Positions 25,884 to 35,322 are shown, counted from the first letter of the stretch. The stretch: DNA of 64,000 nucleotides from Alicyclobacillus sp. (GCA_023511725.1 JAIMAY010000002.1:1-64000); one strand, 5' to 3'. Numbers and translations: made by a program. Notes: generated by a model from the letters alone, not told the origin.

Positions 25884-27650
25884 TCACTGCGGGGAAACCC
25901 ACCACTGGAACATATTGATGTACGGACCAAACTGCTGCATCGATGTCAGAACATCGTCCTGCGGGATATGAACCCGCTTGTTGACCGCCACGATGTCTGG
26001 ACGCGAGTACAGGATCATGGCCGGCCACTGCTGATTGAAGTACTTCTGCCATTCGATCAGCGCCTGCTTACGCACGTTCTGATCAAACGCGGCGACGTCA
26101 TACGTCTTCTTGATCAACTGTTCGTTGGTCGGATCGTTCCAGTCCTGCAGGTTGTTGGCGTTCGGGTACGTCCACCCGTTGCCGCGCGGATCTGGATCGG
26201 TACTCAGACCCCAAGCCATGATCCACAGGTAAATCTGATGCGACTGGTTCATCTGTTGCTGTAGCTGCTGATCATTCGTGGTCAGCACCTTCTTCAGCAA
26301 CGCGTTGAAATCCATCGGCGGATCCAACTTCACCTTCAGGCCGACCGCCTGCAGATCCTGCGCGATGGCCTCCGCCTCAGAAGCACGGTCTGGATTGTTA
26401 GACGGATAATCCAGGACGAACTGCGCCTCCTGATGCGTGACTGGATCGATGCGCCAGCCATTGGCATCCTTCTTCCAGCCCGCCTCATCCAGCAACTGGT
26501 TGGCTTTGTTCGGATCGTAGTTGTAGTTAATCAACTCGGAATCCGGCGCGGCCGCCCAGCTGCCCTTGGGAATCGGGCTGTTCAGGATCTGGCCCAGGCC
26601 CTTGTAGATACCCTGCAGCATCTGCTGTCGATTGATGGCATACGCGATGGCCTGACGCACGCGCACATCCTGCAATTCCTTCTGCCACAACTTCCAACCC
26701 AGGTACTCGTATCCGAACTCCGGCTCGGCCACGGCGTTGACGTTGTTGAGCGCTTTGAGATTCTGGAAGTCACGGGCCTTCAACCCGTTCAGATACATGT
26801 CCAGTTGGCCGCTGGACAGAAGACCCGGCGCCACATCCGGTGTCACTGTCTTCCAGATGACGGTCTGAATGTGTGGCTTGCCCGCCCAGTAATTCGGATT
26901 GGCCTGCATCTCGACGGAGTCCGTCGTGACCTTCGTGAACTTGTAGGGACCGGACACCACCGTGGGCATCTTGTCATAATCGGAGGTCAGCCAGTCCTTC
27001 ATCGGGATGTTCTGCAGCACGTGCTTGGGAATCGGCTGCAGGGTGGCGATGCTGTACCACAGCGCCGCCGCGTCCGCCGTCTTAAAGGTGATGCTGAATT
27101 TCTTGTCGCTGATCTTGTGGAAGCCACCCGTATCAGCGAACGACTTCGCTTTACCCGCGAGGATTTCGTCCGAACCCTTCACCGGATCGACCAGCGATTC
27201 GTATTGACCCTGGAGGTCGTTCGTGTACGTCGGAGACGCCAGGTAGTCCATGGTGAACAGGACGTCATCCGAGGTGATGGGCTGGCCGTCCGACCAGTTG
27301 GCGTCGCTGCGCAACGTGATGGTCACCGTCTTCTTATCGGGCGACCACTGATAGGACTGCGCCAACCAAGGCACGAAGTTCAGGTTTTTGTCGATGTTGA
27401 ACAGGGAGTCGAAGGCCTCCATGGTAATGTTCGCCGTATAGAGGCTCGAATCCATGAACGGGATGAACTGCTGATTGAACTTCTGCCACTGGCCGATGGT
27501 GAGCGTGCCCCCGTCCACCGGCTTGGTGTTGTCGGCCGTGCCAGCGGCAGTGTTGTTTGCTCCACCCGCGGCACCGCATCCAGCCGCGAGCGCCGTCAGC
27601 GACGCGGCGAGTGCCATGGCAGCCAGATTGCGCTTGCGAAACTTCGTCAC
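25884..27650 (-). CDS. oppA: Oligopeptide-binding lipoprotein OppA-like
   Basis: SBP family 5 protein, 588 residues. Signal peptide with lipobox LAAGC (lipid Cys 25) then a Gly/Asn/Ala linker. YQWSPDKKTVTITLRSDANWSDGQ-type core (near 95-117; residues of this run given only in part) and the C-terminal WGLSTDPDP segment are typical. GTG at 27650 follows AGAGGGGGT. It sits between the ATPase and permease genes. The size and family imply oligopeptides or nickel/sugar oligomers; peptides are most likely given the OppDF ATPases. Confidence 0.93.
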   Translation of the reverse strand: MTKFRKRNLAAMALAASLTALAAGCGAAGGANNTAAGTADNTKPVDGGTLTIGQWQKFNQQFIPFMDSSLYTANITMEAFDSLFNIDKNLNFVPWLAQSYQWSPDKKTVTITLRSDANWSDGQPITSDDVLFTMDYLASPTYTNDLQGQYESLVDPVKGSDEILAGKAKSFADTGGFHKISDKKFSITFKTADAAALWYSIATLQPIPKHVLQNIPMKDWLTSDYDKMPTVVSGPYKFTKVTTDSVEMQANPNYWAGKPHIQTVIWKTVTPDVAPGLLSSGQLDMYLNGLKARDFQNLKALNNVNAVAEPEFGYEYLGWKLWQKELQDVRVRQAIAYAINRQQMLQGIYKGLGQILNSPIPKGSWAAAPDSELINYNYDPNKANQLLDEAGWKKDANGWRIDPVTHQEAQFVLDYPSNNPDRASEAEAIAQDLQAVGLKVKLDPPMDFNALLKKVLTTNDQQLQQQMNQSHQIYLWIMAWGLSTDPDPRGNGWTYPNANNLQDWNDPTNEQLIKKTYDVAAFDQNVRKQALIEWQKYFNQQWPAMILYSRPDIVAVNKRVHIPQDDVLTSMQQFGPYINMFQWWVSPQ

Positions 27651-27673
27651 GAAAAGACCCCCTCTGTCTGATT

Positions 27674-27687
27674 GAGACTCTCGTCTC
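27674..27687. other. Small stem-loop between oppF and oppA
   Basis: GAGAC-N4-GTCTC within the 79-base gap between the ATPase and binding-protein genes. Such hairpins can raise binding-protein mRNA stability; here this is only a suggestion. Confidence 0.3.
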
Positions 27688-27729
27688 TATCCTTCAACAT
27701 CCCGGTGCGCGGCATTCATGACGCGCGGA

Positions 27730-28695
27730 TCAGTACAGATGGCAGGCCACCAAATGACCCGGCGCCACCTCCCGCATGACGGGACGCTGAACGCGACACT
27801 CATCCATCGCCTTCGGGCAGCGGGTGTGGAACGGACACCCCTTGGGCGGATTGGCTGGGCTTGGCACATCGCCCTGCAGGATGATTCGTTCACGGCGGCC
27901 TTGCCGTTTCGGCTCGGGTGCCGCCGACAGGAGCGCCTCAGTGTATGGGTGGCGCGGGTTCGCATAGAGAGATTTCTTATCCGCGAGCTCCACCATGTGA
28001 CCGAGGTACATCACGCCCACCCGGTCGCTGATGTGGCGAACCACCGCCAGATTATGCGAGATGAACATGTAGGACAGGTTGAACTGCTTCTTCAGGTCCA
28101 TCAGCAGATTCAGGATCTGCGACTGGATGGACACGTCCAACGCCGACACCGCTTCGTCCGCCACAATCAGTTTCGGATGCAGCGCCAAGGCGCGCGCGAT
28201 TCCGATGCGCTGACGCTGACCGCCCGAGAATTCGTGCGGATAGCGCAGCCTGTCGTCGGGACGTAGCCCCACCGTCTTCAGCAGCTCAACCACGCGCTCG
28301 ACCGCTTCCTTCTTCGAGCACACCTTGTTGACGATGAGCGGCTCGGCGATGATGTCCTGAACCGCCATCTTCGGGTTGAGGGACGCATACGGGTCCTGGA
28401 ATACCATTTGGAACTTGGGCCGAATGGCGCGTAGAGCGCGTCCCTGCAGATGGGTGATATCCTGCCCATCAAAGATAATCTGACCCTCCGTCGGGTCCAG
28501 CACGCGCATGATCATGCGGCCCGTGGTCGACTTACCGCAACCCGACTCACCCACAATGCCGAGCGTTTCACCCTCGCGCACTGTGAAGGACACACCATCC
28601 ACCGCTTTGACGTACCCGACAGTGCGCCGGAGCAGGCCGGCCGTGATGGGAAAGTACTTCTTGAGATCTCTTACTTCAAGCAGGTTCTCACTCAT
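27730..28695 (-). CDS. oppF: Oligopeptide ABC transporter ATPase OppF
   Basis: ATPase of 321 residues: Walker [11 protein letters not shown]-loop [13 protein letters not shown], signature [15 protein letters not shown], Walker [13 protein letters not shown]. The C-terminal oligo_HPY segment ([14 protein letters not shown]) carries cysteines that bind a 4Fe-4S cluster in OppF/OppD homologues. ATG at 28695 follows GAGGGG and lies 10 bases after the oppD stop. Confidence 0.95.
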   Translation of the reverse strand: MSENLLEVRDLKKYFPITAGLLRRTVGYVKAVDGVSFTVREGETLGIVGESGCGKSTTGRMIMRVLDPTEGQIIFDGQDITHLQGRALRAIRPKFQMVFQDPYASLNPKMAVQDIIAEPLIVNKVCSKKEAVERVVELLKTVGLRPDDRLRYPHEFSGGQRQRIGIARALALHPKLIVADEAVSALDVSIQSQILNLLMDLKKQFNLSYMFISHNLAVVRHISDRVGVMYLGHMVELADKKSLYANPRHPYTEALLSAAPEPKRQGRRERIILQGDVPSPANPPKGCPFHTRCPKAMDECRVQRPVMREVAPGHLVACHLY

Positions 28696-28705
28696 TCAGG
28701 ACCCC

Positions 28706-29671
28706 TCACACGACGTCGCAACGGACGAAGTGACCGGGTTTCACCTCCCGCAGCTCCGGCATCTTCTCAAAGCAGCTCGGCTGGGCCAGCGGACAACGGC
28801 TCGCGAACCGGCACCCCTCCGGGAAGGCGGCCGCATCCGGCACCGTGCCGGGAATGGAGTAAAGGACCTCCTTCTCCTCGTCCAGCGTCGGGATGGACGC
28901 CATCAACCCCTGCGTATACGGATGCAGCGGCTCCGCGAACAATTCATCCGCATTGACGCTCTCGACAACCTGCCCCGCGTACATCACCACGACGTGGTCC
29001 GCCATTTCCGCGACCACACCCAGGTCGTGGGTGATCAGGATGATGGCCGTATTGAAATCCTCCCGCAGCTGCCGCATCAACTCCAGCACCTGCGCCTGAA
29101 TCGTCACGTCCAGCGCCGTGGTGGGCTCGTCCGCAATCAGCAGTTTCGGCTCGCACACCATGGCCATGGCAATCATCACGCGCTGCCGCAGGCCGCCGGA
29201 GAGTTGGTGAGGATATTCATGCACAATCTGCTCGGCGCGCGGCACACCAACGCGCTTCAGCATCTCGATGGCCTTCGCAAGCGCTTGGCGCTTGTTCATG
29301 TTGCGATGGCGGACCAGAACCTCGGTGATCTGGTCACCGATGGTGAGCACCGGGTTCAGCGCCGTCATCGGCTCCTGGAAGATCATCGAGATCTCGTTGC
29401 CGCGCACATCCGTCATGGCCTTTTCGCTCAACTTCAGGAGATCCCGGCCCTGGAACACAATCTGACCGTCCACAATCTTGCCCTTGGGCTTGGGGACAAG
29501 GCGCATGATGGACAGTGAGGTCATGCTTTTCCCGCAGCCCGATTCACCCACGATACAAACGACCTGCCGAGGGTAAACCTCGAGGTCGATGCCGTCCACG
29601 GCTCGAACCGTCGAATCCCTGCTGATGAAGTACGTTTTCAGATTCTGGATGGCCAACAGCGGCTCTGCCAC
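28706..29671 (-). CDS. oppD: Oligopeptide ABC transporter ATPase OppD
   Basis: ATPase of 321 residues: Walker [11 protein letters not shown]-loop [13 protein letters not shown], signature [15 protein letters not shown] (LSGGL, the usual OppD variant), Walker [13 protein letters not shown], and the C-terminal Cys motif [17 protein letters not shown] at 29671 follows GAGGGGGTT. First gene of the operon; the order ATPases-binding protein-permeases is inverted relative to classic opp (A-B-C-D-F). Confidence 0.95.
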   Translation of the reverse strand: MAEPLLAIQNLKTYFISRDSTVRAVDGIDLEVYPRQVVCIVGESGCGKSMTSLSIMRLVPKPKGKIVDGQIVFQGRDLLKLSEKAMTDVRGNEISMIFQEPMTALNPVLTIGDQITEVLVRHRNMNKRQALAKAIEMLKRVGVPRAEQIVHEYPHQLSGGLRQRVMIAMAMVCEPKLLIADEPTTALDVTIQAQVLELMRQLREDFNTAIILITHDLGVVAEMADHVVVMYAGQVVESVNADELFAEPLHPYTQGLMASIPTLDEEKEVLYSIPGTVPDAAAFPEGCRFASRCPLAQPSCFEKMPELREVKPGHFVRCDVV

Positions 29672-29820
29672 AGTACAACCCCCTCATCCCTGCCGGCCAT
29701 GGGCGCCGACCGTCGATCCGGCCGCATCCCACAACGCATCGGGCAGCACCCTTCCTTATTTTTCCGAAAAAGTGCTTACATTTCGAAAGATGTTATAATA
29801 TACGAGCATGTCCGCCGTCC

Positions 29821-29850
29821 ATTGTATCGTCAGCGGATCGGCCTTGTAAA
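29821..29850 (-). promoter_or_regulatory. Candidate proximal promoter of the opp operon
   Basis: Minus-strand TTTACA (29845-29850), 18-base spacer, TACAAT (29821-29826), about 150 bases upstream of the oppD start. The leader that follows contains an AT-rich stretch at 29760-29805 and no recognised riboswitch. Confidence 0.5.
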
Positions 29851-29972
29851 GTCCCTAAAACATTTTTCAATAGATCAGCCAGACTGTCCTGGCACCTGTC
29901 GAACAGCGGCTGCGCCATATTTATCCGACGAGATTCGACACCGCGGATCCATCACCGCTCGTGTCGTCTATG

Positions 29973-30001
29973 ATTGTAAGAAACTTCTTGACAACAAACA
30001 A
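29973..30001 (-). promoter_or_regulatory. Candidate distal promoter of the opp operon
   Basis: Minus-strand TTGTTT (29996-30001), 17-base spacer, TACAAT (29973-29978). The 347-base gap 29672-30018 holds this, the proximal promoter and no gene that I can support. Confidence 0.45.
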
Positions 30002-30018
30002 TCGGGAATGTGTGGATC

Positions 30019-31269
30019 TTATGTCGCCTCGTTCGTCTCGGCCCAGCGGCTGTACATCAGAAACAGAAGGATGGGCACAATCATAAACACGCTGCACGCA
30101 GTCCAGAGCAGGTGCACATCTCCGCGGTCATACAACCAGCCGCCCAGCACCGGGCCGACCATTCTGCCAAACGTGGCACCGGCGCCGGTGAGCCCCTGCA
30201 CCAGACCTCGGCGCTCCGACGGGCTCACGCGGGCCATGGCGGCCGGCACCGCAGGCCACGCCCACACCTCGCCGATGGTGAGCAGCACCATCCCGCTGAT
30301 GAACGCGATGTACCGATGAGACAGACTCACCACGATATAAGCGGCCCCAATCAGCACCGCACCCAGGGTCATGTGCACCGACAACCGCGGCAAACGCCTG
30401 GCGCCCAAGGCGACCAAGGGTTGCAAGGCAAAGATCAGGAGGCCATTGAGGGTCCACAGCCAGCTGTACGCCCGCAGCGGATAACCCAGACTCTGCATGA
30501 ACACAGACACATTGGCCTGCCACTGCACATACACCATCCAGCAACCGACAAAGCCCAACCACACCGCCAGAATGGTTCCCCACGGGAGCCTGATGTCGTG
30601 TGCCGCAGTGTGATGCCTCGCCGACGCGCGCACATGACCACGCCAGCCCGACGTGCGGCTCAGCGCCGCATAGGCCAACACCATGCACACCACGGTGCTC
30701 AGCCCCACGCCGAGAAACACTGCGCGATACGACCATGCGGCGACGATGCCCCCCAGCGCGGTCCCGACGGCCACACCGAGATTGTTGGCGACGTAGATAA
30801 AGTTAAAGGCACGCCGACCACCTTCGGGCCAGATCACGGAGACCAGCGCATTGAAGACAGGAAACGGCATCGACGACGCCAAGCCGAATACCCCCATGAC
30901 CGCAATGTACACGGCAGGTTTCATCCACGCCGCGGCGGCCAGCATCGCCCCCGCAGCAATCAGGGTGCTCAACGCGAGCGTGCGCAGGGGGCCGAGGTGA
31001 TCAAACATCCATCCCGCGACAAGGCTGCCCACGAAACCCGCACCCGAATACAGCATGAGGATAAGGCCTGCGGTGGTCATGGGCAGCCCCAACTGAGTGT
31101 GCACGTAGATGGCATTGATGGGCCACAGCAGGGACAACCCCGCCAGATTTACCACGCCCGCCGCTGCAATGCCCCACATGGCGTGCGGGATGGCCGCCCT
31201 GCTCGCGTCAAGGTGGTACGAAGCCGGCTCGGAAATACGTATCCCTCCTCGCGCGAGGGCGGCGATCAC
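30019..31269 (-). CDS. MFS transporter
   Basis: Twelve-helix major facilitator of about 400-416 residues, with the MFS motif A region between TM2 and TM3 (AGWMFDHLGPLRTLAL). It resembles YdgF/YfcJ-like drug or metabolite efflux carriers; substrate unknown. The start is unclear. GTG 31269 lies inside a 12-bp perfect hairpin and has no ribosome site. A perfect AGGAGGG (31243-31249) stands 6 bases before an in-frame ATT at 31236, with no ATG/GTG/TTG nearby until ATG 31179. An AUU start is therefore possible. It follows selD by 18 bases and is probably co-transcribed. Confidence 0.82.
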   Translation of the reverse strand: MIAALARGGIRISEPASYHLDASRAAIPHAMWGIAAAGVVNLAGLSLLWPINAIYVHTQLGLPMTTAGLILMLYSGAGFVGSLVAGWMFDHLGPLRTLALSTLIAAGAMLAAAAWMKPAVYIAVMGVFGLASSMPFPVFNALVSVIWPEGGRRAFNFIYVANNLGVAVGTALGGIVAAWSYRAVFLGVGLSTVVCMVLAYAALSRTSGWRGHVRASARHHTAAHDIRLPWGTILAVWLGFVGCWMVYVQWQANVSVFMQSLGYPLRAYSWLWTLNGLLIFALQPLVALGARRLPRLSVHMTLGAVLIGAAYIVVSLSHRYIAFISGMVLLTIGEVWAWPAVPAAMARVSPSERRGLVQGLTGAGATFGRMVGPVLGGWLYDRGDVHLLWTACSVFMIVPILLFLMYSRWAETNEAT

Positions 31270-31286
31270 GGTGGCGTGATCGCCGC
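31259..31286. other. Perfect 12-bp inverted repeat at the selD / MFS junction
   Basis: GCGGCGATCACG-GTGG-CGTGATCGCCGC ends 1 base from the selD stop. No U tract follows, so it is a poor terminator. It may attenuate, protect selD mRNA 3' ends, or gate MFS translation. Confidence 0.6.
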
Positions 31287-31287
31287 G

Positions 31288-32343
31288 TCACGGCATCACG
31301 TGCAGACGTACGGGGCCTGGGCCCACCTCACCAATGACGGTCGCCTCCCGCTCACCCGCATCCCGCAGCGCCCGCACCAATACCTCCGCCTCCACCGCCG
31401 GCACCGCCAACAAGAGTCCACCGGAGGTGATGCTGTCGGCCAGCAGGGTGCGGACCGTTTCCGCCACCGCGTCGTCGTACGTCGTCCATGGCGCCACGTG
31501 CTGCGTGTTGCGCCTCGTACCGCCTGGGATGGCGCCCAGCTCCACCATCCGCCGAGCGGCGGCGAGCATGGGCACGGCATGCGCCTCTATCGTCAGCGAA
31601 ACCCCGGAACCGCGCGCCATCTCCAGCGCGTGCCCCAGCAGCCCAAAACCTGTGACGTCCGTGCAGGCGTGCACCGTGAAGCGCCTGGCGGTTTCCGCCG
31701 CGGTGCGGTTCAGATGCGCCATCACGCGCGTCACCTCGCTGATCTCGTCCTCCGTCGCCAGCCCACGCTTGATGCCGGTTGTGATCACCCCGGCGCCTAG
31801 CGGCTTCGTGAGGATCAGCGCGTCCCCCGGCTGCGCCCCGGTGTTGCGCCACACCTCGTCAGGATGCGCGACACCCGTGATCGCCAGCCCGTACTTGGGA
31901 TCCCCGTCATCGATGGAATGCCCCCCGACGAGAACGGCGCCCGCCTCGCGCACCTTGTCCGCGCCACCCTCGAGGATGGCGGCGAGCCACGCCTTGGGGA
32001 GCTTGCTGATGGGGAACCCCACGATGTTCAGGGCCGTGACCGGCGTGGCCCCCATCGCGTAGATGTCGCTCAGCGCATTGGCCGCGGCAATCTGCCCAAA
32101 GGCGTAGGGGTCATCCACCACCGGTGTGAAGTAGTCCACGGTTTGGACGATGGCAAGGTCGTCCCGCAGCACGTACACACCCGCATCATCCATCGTCTCC
32201 ATGCTCACGCGCAACTGCGGGTGCGAGAAGGTGAGATGAACCGACGCCAACACATCCGATAGGTCTCCCGGACCTATCTTGCACCCTCACCCCGCCTTAT
32301 CGGTCCACTGCGTCAAACGCGGCAGCGTCTCCAACCATATCAC
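31288..32343 (-). CDS. selD: Selenophosphate synthetase, itself a selenoprotein (in-frame UGA)
   Basis: Makes selenophosphate from selenide and ATP for selenocysteine and selenouridine synthesis. The open frame that gene callers see begins at GTG 32253, but homology runs on upstream through a TGA at 32287-32289: ...RLTQWTDKAG-U-GCKIGPGDL, where other SelD proteins have GCGCK or GUGCK. TGA thus falls exactly at the active-site Cys/Sec (codon 19), and the lysine needed for catalysis follows at codon 22. A SECIS-like hairpin lies just downstream. GTG at 32343 is the start: AGGAGG stands 5 bases upstream. The 351-residue product then matches the family. Later motifs DDAGVY, DYFTPVVDDPYAFG, GGHSIDDGDPKYGLA and DVTGFGLLGH are intact. 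Confidence 0.93.
32258..32278 (-). promoter_or_regulatory. SECIS-like hairpin for selD selenocysteine insertion
   Basis: Transcript reads a perfect 8-bp stem GAUAGGUC / GACCUAUC around the loop CGGGA, which contains the G-rich apical loop expected of bacterial SECIS elements. Sixteen bases separate the UGA from the loop, within the known spacing range. It lies in coding sequence, as bacterial SECIS must. Confidence 0.85.
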
Positions 32344-32380
32344 CCCCGCCTCCTGAGCGACCCGCTCATGTTCCCTTTCC

Positions 32381-32409
32381 ACTGTACCGCCCGTTCAATT
32401 GTGTTTCAA
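32381..32409 (-). promoter_or_regulatory. Promoter of selD
   Basis: Minus-strand TTGAAA (32404-32409), 17-base spacer, TACAGT (32381-32386); about 38 bases before the selD start. Shares its -35 bases with the divergent promoter. Confidence 0.6.
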
Positions 32410-32432
32410 TGTGCCCACGCTACCGTTACAAT
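32404..32432 (+). promoter_or_regulatory. Promoter of the two-component system
   Basis: TTTCAA (32404-32409), 17-base spacer, TACAAT (32427-32432). About 47 bases before the response-regulator start. Confidence 0.55.
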
Positions 32433-32479
32433 GGGTGATGACCATGGACGACCGGGACGCCTCGCAAAGGGGTGAAAAC

Positions 32480-33175
32480 GTGCGGATATTGATTGTGGAG
32501 GACGAGGTGCGGCTCGCCTCCGCATTGAAGCAACTGCTCACAGAACACCTATACGCCGTCGATGTCGCGCACGACGGGGAGACGGGATTAGATCTGGCGT
32601 TGACGGGCAGCTACGATGCCCTTGTGCTCGATATCATGCTGCCACGGCTCGACGGCCTTGCCATCGTCAAAGAGGTTCGTCGCGCCGGCATCGACGTGCC
32701 GATTCTGCTGCTCACCGCGAAGGATACGGTGGATGACCGGGTGACCGGCCTCGATGCGGGGGCGGACGACTATCTGGTCAAGCCGTTCGCGAACAAGGAG
32801 TTGCTGGCGCGGCTTCGGGCGCTCACGCGTCGAACCGGAAGCCTGGCGGGCACCGAGGTGATGGAGGTGGGCCCGTTTTCTCTCGATCTTGCGCAGCGCA
32901 CGGTGAGCAAACGGGGCGAGCCGCTCACGCTTACCATGAAGGAGTTTCAGCTCCTGGAGTTGCTGCTTCGCAATCACGGTAAGGTGTTGTCCAAAGAGGT
33001 GATCTTGGACCGCGTGTGGGGGCCGGACGCCGCGGTGGTCGGTAATGCGGTGGAGAACTACGTCCACTTTCTGCGCAGGAAGATTGACGATCCCGGCCGG
33101 CCGTCCTTCATCGAGACGGTGCGCGGTGTCGGCTATGTCCTGCGCGTACCGGACGAAACGCAGGCGAAGCCATGA
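32480..33175 (+). CDS. OmpR-family response regulator
   Basis: Receiver domain (residues 2-115) with phospho-acceptor D51 in LVLDIMLPRLDG, acidic pair E7/D8, T79-region LLLTAKD and K101-region LVKPF; then a winged-helix DNA-binding domain (about 130-225) with RRKIDDPGRPSFIETVRGVGYV-type end. GTG at 32480 is preferred over the upstream ATGs because AAGGGGTG precedes it and the receiver fold begins at once. It overlaps the kinase gene by four bases (ATGA). Its targets are unknown; its position opposite selD suggests possible local control. Confidence 0.95.
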   Translation: MRILIVEDEVRLASALKQLLTEHLYAVDVAHDGETGLDLALTGSYDALVLDIMLPRLDGLAIVKEVRRAGIDVPILLLTAKDTVDDRVTGLDAGADDYLVKPFANKELLARLRALTRRTGSLAGTEVMEVGPFSLDLAQRTVSKRGEPLTLTMKEFQLLELLLRNHGKVLSKEVILDRVWGPDAAVVGNAVENYVHFLRRKIDDPGRPSFIETVRGVGYVLRVPDETQAKP

Positions 33176-34470
33176 CCGTGGGGCGTCCCCAACTCAGCAT
33201 GTTTCAGCGGGTTCGCCTGCGGCTCACGGGTTTGACCGTGGCCATCTTCCTCATCCTCTACGCAGCGTCGTCCATCGCGGTGTATGCCATCGTGCGGCAT
33301 GTGGTGATGGGCGGGATTGACGCACGGCTCGAGCCGGTGGCCCGGTACATCGTGCAGCATCCGACGGATGAGGCCGGCATCATCGCCCACATCCCTCGTC
33401 AGCCCGCCGGCCATGGCGCGGGTATGGTGTACATCCTGGTGCACACACCCACGGCCGAACTCACGAACGCGCCCGCTGACCTCCTGCCCATCCTGCGCAG
33501 CTGGGCACCTCCGGCAGGCGCGGACATGGCGCACAGCGTCCATGCCATCCCGGCGGGAGATCTCTACCGTGTCCTGGCGATGTCGATCCCGGGCGCCGCC
33601 CCACAGACGGACACCACGGGCGCGTGGGTGATTGCGGCCACCGACGCGGATAGGGAACTGCATGTGCTGGAGGGTTTGCGCCACGTGCTCTGGATGGTCG
33701 GGGTGGGCGGTGGACTGCTGGCCGCCGTCGCCGGCTTCTACCTTGCCGAACGCGCCCTGCGGCCGATTCGCAAGGCGTGGCAGCAGCAGTTGGAATTCGT
33801 CGCCAACGCATCGCACGAGTTACGAACACCACTGGCCGTGATCCGCTCCAACCTGGATATTGTGTTGGAACATCCCGAGCAGACGGTTCTCGCCAACCTC
33901 GAATGGATCAACAACGCCCACAGTGAAACGCGGCGCTTGACCAAACTGGTCAGTGATTTGCTCACGCTAGCGCGCACCGATTCCGAGCAGATGCCTGTCG
34001 CGCGTGAACCGGTGGACCTTACGGGGCTGCTGCAGCACATCGAGGAACTCTTTGAGGTGATTGCCGCCGACCGCAACCTCACGTTGATCAGCCAGATTGA
34101 ACCGGACCTGCACGTACAGGGTGACCGGGACAGGTTGCATCAACTCTTCGTCATCCTGCTCGACAACGCGTGTAAGTTCACGCCGGCCGGAGGACGGATA
34201 GAAATCCGGGCGCAAGGTCGCAAGCCCGGTGTACTCGTGGAGGTCAGCGACACAGGCATCGGTATTGCGGAGCAGGACCTGCCGCGCGTGTTTGAACGCT
34301 TTTACCGGGCGGACAAGGCGCGCGCTCGGGACACCGAGGGCGGTGCCGGGTTGGGTTTGTCTATCGCGCGCTGGATTGTCGACGCCCATCACGGGCGGAT
34401 CTGGATCACGAGCCGCCCTGGCGAAGGCACGACGGTGCATGTTCAACTGCCACCCACCACCGTAAGGTGA
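33172..34470 (+). CDS. Sensor histidine kinase
   Basis: Two-helix sensor of 432 residues. TM1 about 18-40, an extracytoplasmic domain about 41-170, TM2 about 174-196, a very short linker rather than a full HAMP, HisKA with phospho-acceptor H215 in FVANASHELRTPLAVI, and a HATPase_c domain with N box DNACKFTPAGG, G1 box DTGIGIAEQDLP and G2 box GGAGLGLSIAR. The missing HAMP means TM2 feeds almost directly into the dimerisation helix. Cognate partner of the preceding regulator. It meets lipL tail to tail with 1 base between the stops. Confidence 0.95.
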   Translation: MTVGRPQLSMFQRVRLRLTGLTVAIFLILYAASSIAVYAIVRHVVMGGIDARLEPVARYIVQHPTDEAGIIAHIPRQPAGHGAGMVYILVHTPTAELTNAPADLLPILRSWAPPAGADMAHSVHAIPAGDLYRVLAMSIPGAAPQTDTTGAWVIAATDADRELHVLEGLRHVLWMVGVGGGLLAAVAGFYLAERALRPIRKAWQQQLEFVANASHELRTPLAVIRSNLDIVLEHPEQTVLANLEWINNAHSETRRLTKLVSDLLTLARTDSEQMPVAREPVDLTGLLQHIEELFEVIAADRNLTLISQIEPDLHVQGDRDRLHQLFVILLDNACKFTPAGGRIEIRAQGRKPGVLVEVSDTGIGIAEQDLPRVFERFYRADKARARDTEGGAGLGLSIARWIVDAHHGRIWITSRPGEGTTVHVQLPPTTVR

Positions 34471-34471
34471 G

Positions 34472-35272
34472 TTACGCACGGACGACCCGGACGCCTTGCG
34501 ATGTCAACCATGCCGTCAGATGCTCCGCGTACCTCTCGCCGGCCATACGAGCAGCTTCCGCCGCGTCGGTGCCACGCCATGGGCCCGCGGACAGTTCGTC
34601 AAGCGTCACGGCCAGGGCCGGATCCACGCGGTACGACTGACCGGACAACATGTAAAACCGGTTGATCCACCCGCTCATGGTGGCCATGTCGGCAGTGACC
34701 GTGATACACGCGTGAACCAGGACATAGCCGGGATGACGTGAAGACAGGCCAGCCAAGCCCCCGCGCCAAGCCTGCGCCGTGCCGACCAACTTGCGCCCAG
34801 ACACAAGAACGTTGTACGTACCATCGCAATAGCTGCCGGGAAGCGCACCGGTACCGGCCATCAACCCGAGCGTCTGCAGCCAGTCGACCATCGGACCGCA
34901 AAGCAGACGATAGAATGTGTCGGTGGTTGCCCTTGCTCTCGGGCGTGGAAAGATGTAGGAGACATGCAGAACGCCATCGCCTTGCGGGACGGCCGTGCCT
35001 CCGGTGTCGCGAACGACCACGCTCAGGCCTTCCTCCATCAGCTGGCGGCGCGCCGCTTCACCGGCCGGGTGAGCCACGTCCTTGCGGCTGACACCGATGC
35101 CCGGCGCATGCGCGGCGCGCCACAAACGGATCAGGGGTGGGCACGTTCCTGCCCCCACCATCCTGCCCCATTCCGCATCCCAATCCACATTGCGCTGCGG
35201 CTCGTCCAGGGCTTCGAGCCAGCGAATCTCCAGGGCGTCCGGCAACCACCGGACATCCTCCATCGTGACCAT
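34472..35272 (-). CDS. LipL-like octanoyl/lipoyl transferase (BPL_LplA_LipB domain)
   Basis: A 266-residue protein of the lipoate-protein ligase fold. RDTGGTAVPQGDGVLHVSYI (residues 88-107) replaces the R-R-x-x-G-G-G-x-V motif, and GSYCDGTYNVLVSGRKLVG (146-164) provides C149 and K161. A Cys in this position is the acyl-thioester nucleophile of LipL (octanoyl-GcvH:E2 amidotransferase) and distinguishes it from LplA ligases. ATG at 35272 follows GGAGGGG. It would transfer octanoate from GcvH to lipoyl domains of 2-oxoacid dehydrogenases. LipM is the less likely alternative. Confidence 0.82.
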   Translation of the reverse strand: MVTMEDVRWLPDALEIRWLEALDEPQRNVDWDAEWGRMVGAGTCPPLIRLWRAAHAPGIGVSRKDVAHPAGEAARRQLMEEGLSVVVRDTGGTAVPQGDGVLHVSYIFPRPRARATTDTFYRLLCGPMVDWLQTLGLMAGTGALPGSYCDGTYNVLVSGRKLVGTAQAWRGGLAGLSSRHPGYVLVHACITVTADMATMSGWINRFYMLSGQSYRVDPALAVTLDELSAGPWRGTDAAEAARMAGERYAEHLTAWLTSQGVRVVRA

Positions 35273-35322
35273 CGTATCCCCTCCGGCGTGCCCGCTGGGC
35301 ACGGACTGCCGGAGTCATTGTA

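Noticed and set aside
30010-31800. 596-residue plus-strand open frame
   Set aside because: Antisense to the MFS and selD genes and rich in His, Arg and Gln; no ribosome site.
32251-32253. GTG 32253 as the start of selD
   Set aside because: It would drop the catalytic Sec/Lys segment that the upstream in-frame sequence clearly encodes through UGA, and it has no Shine-Dalgarno.
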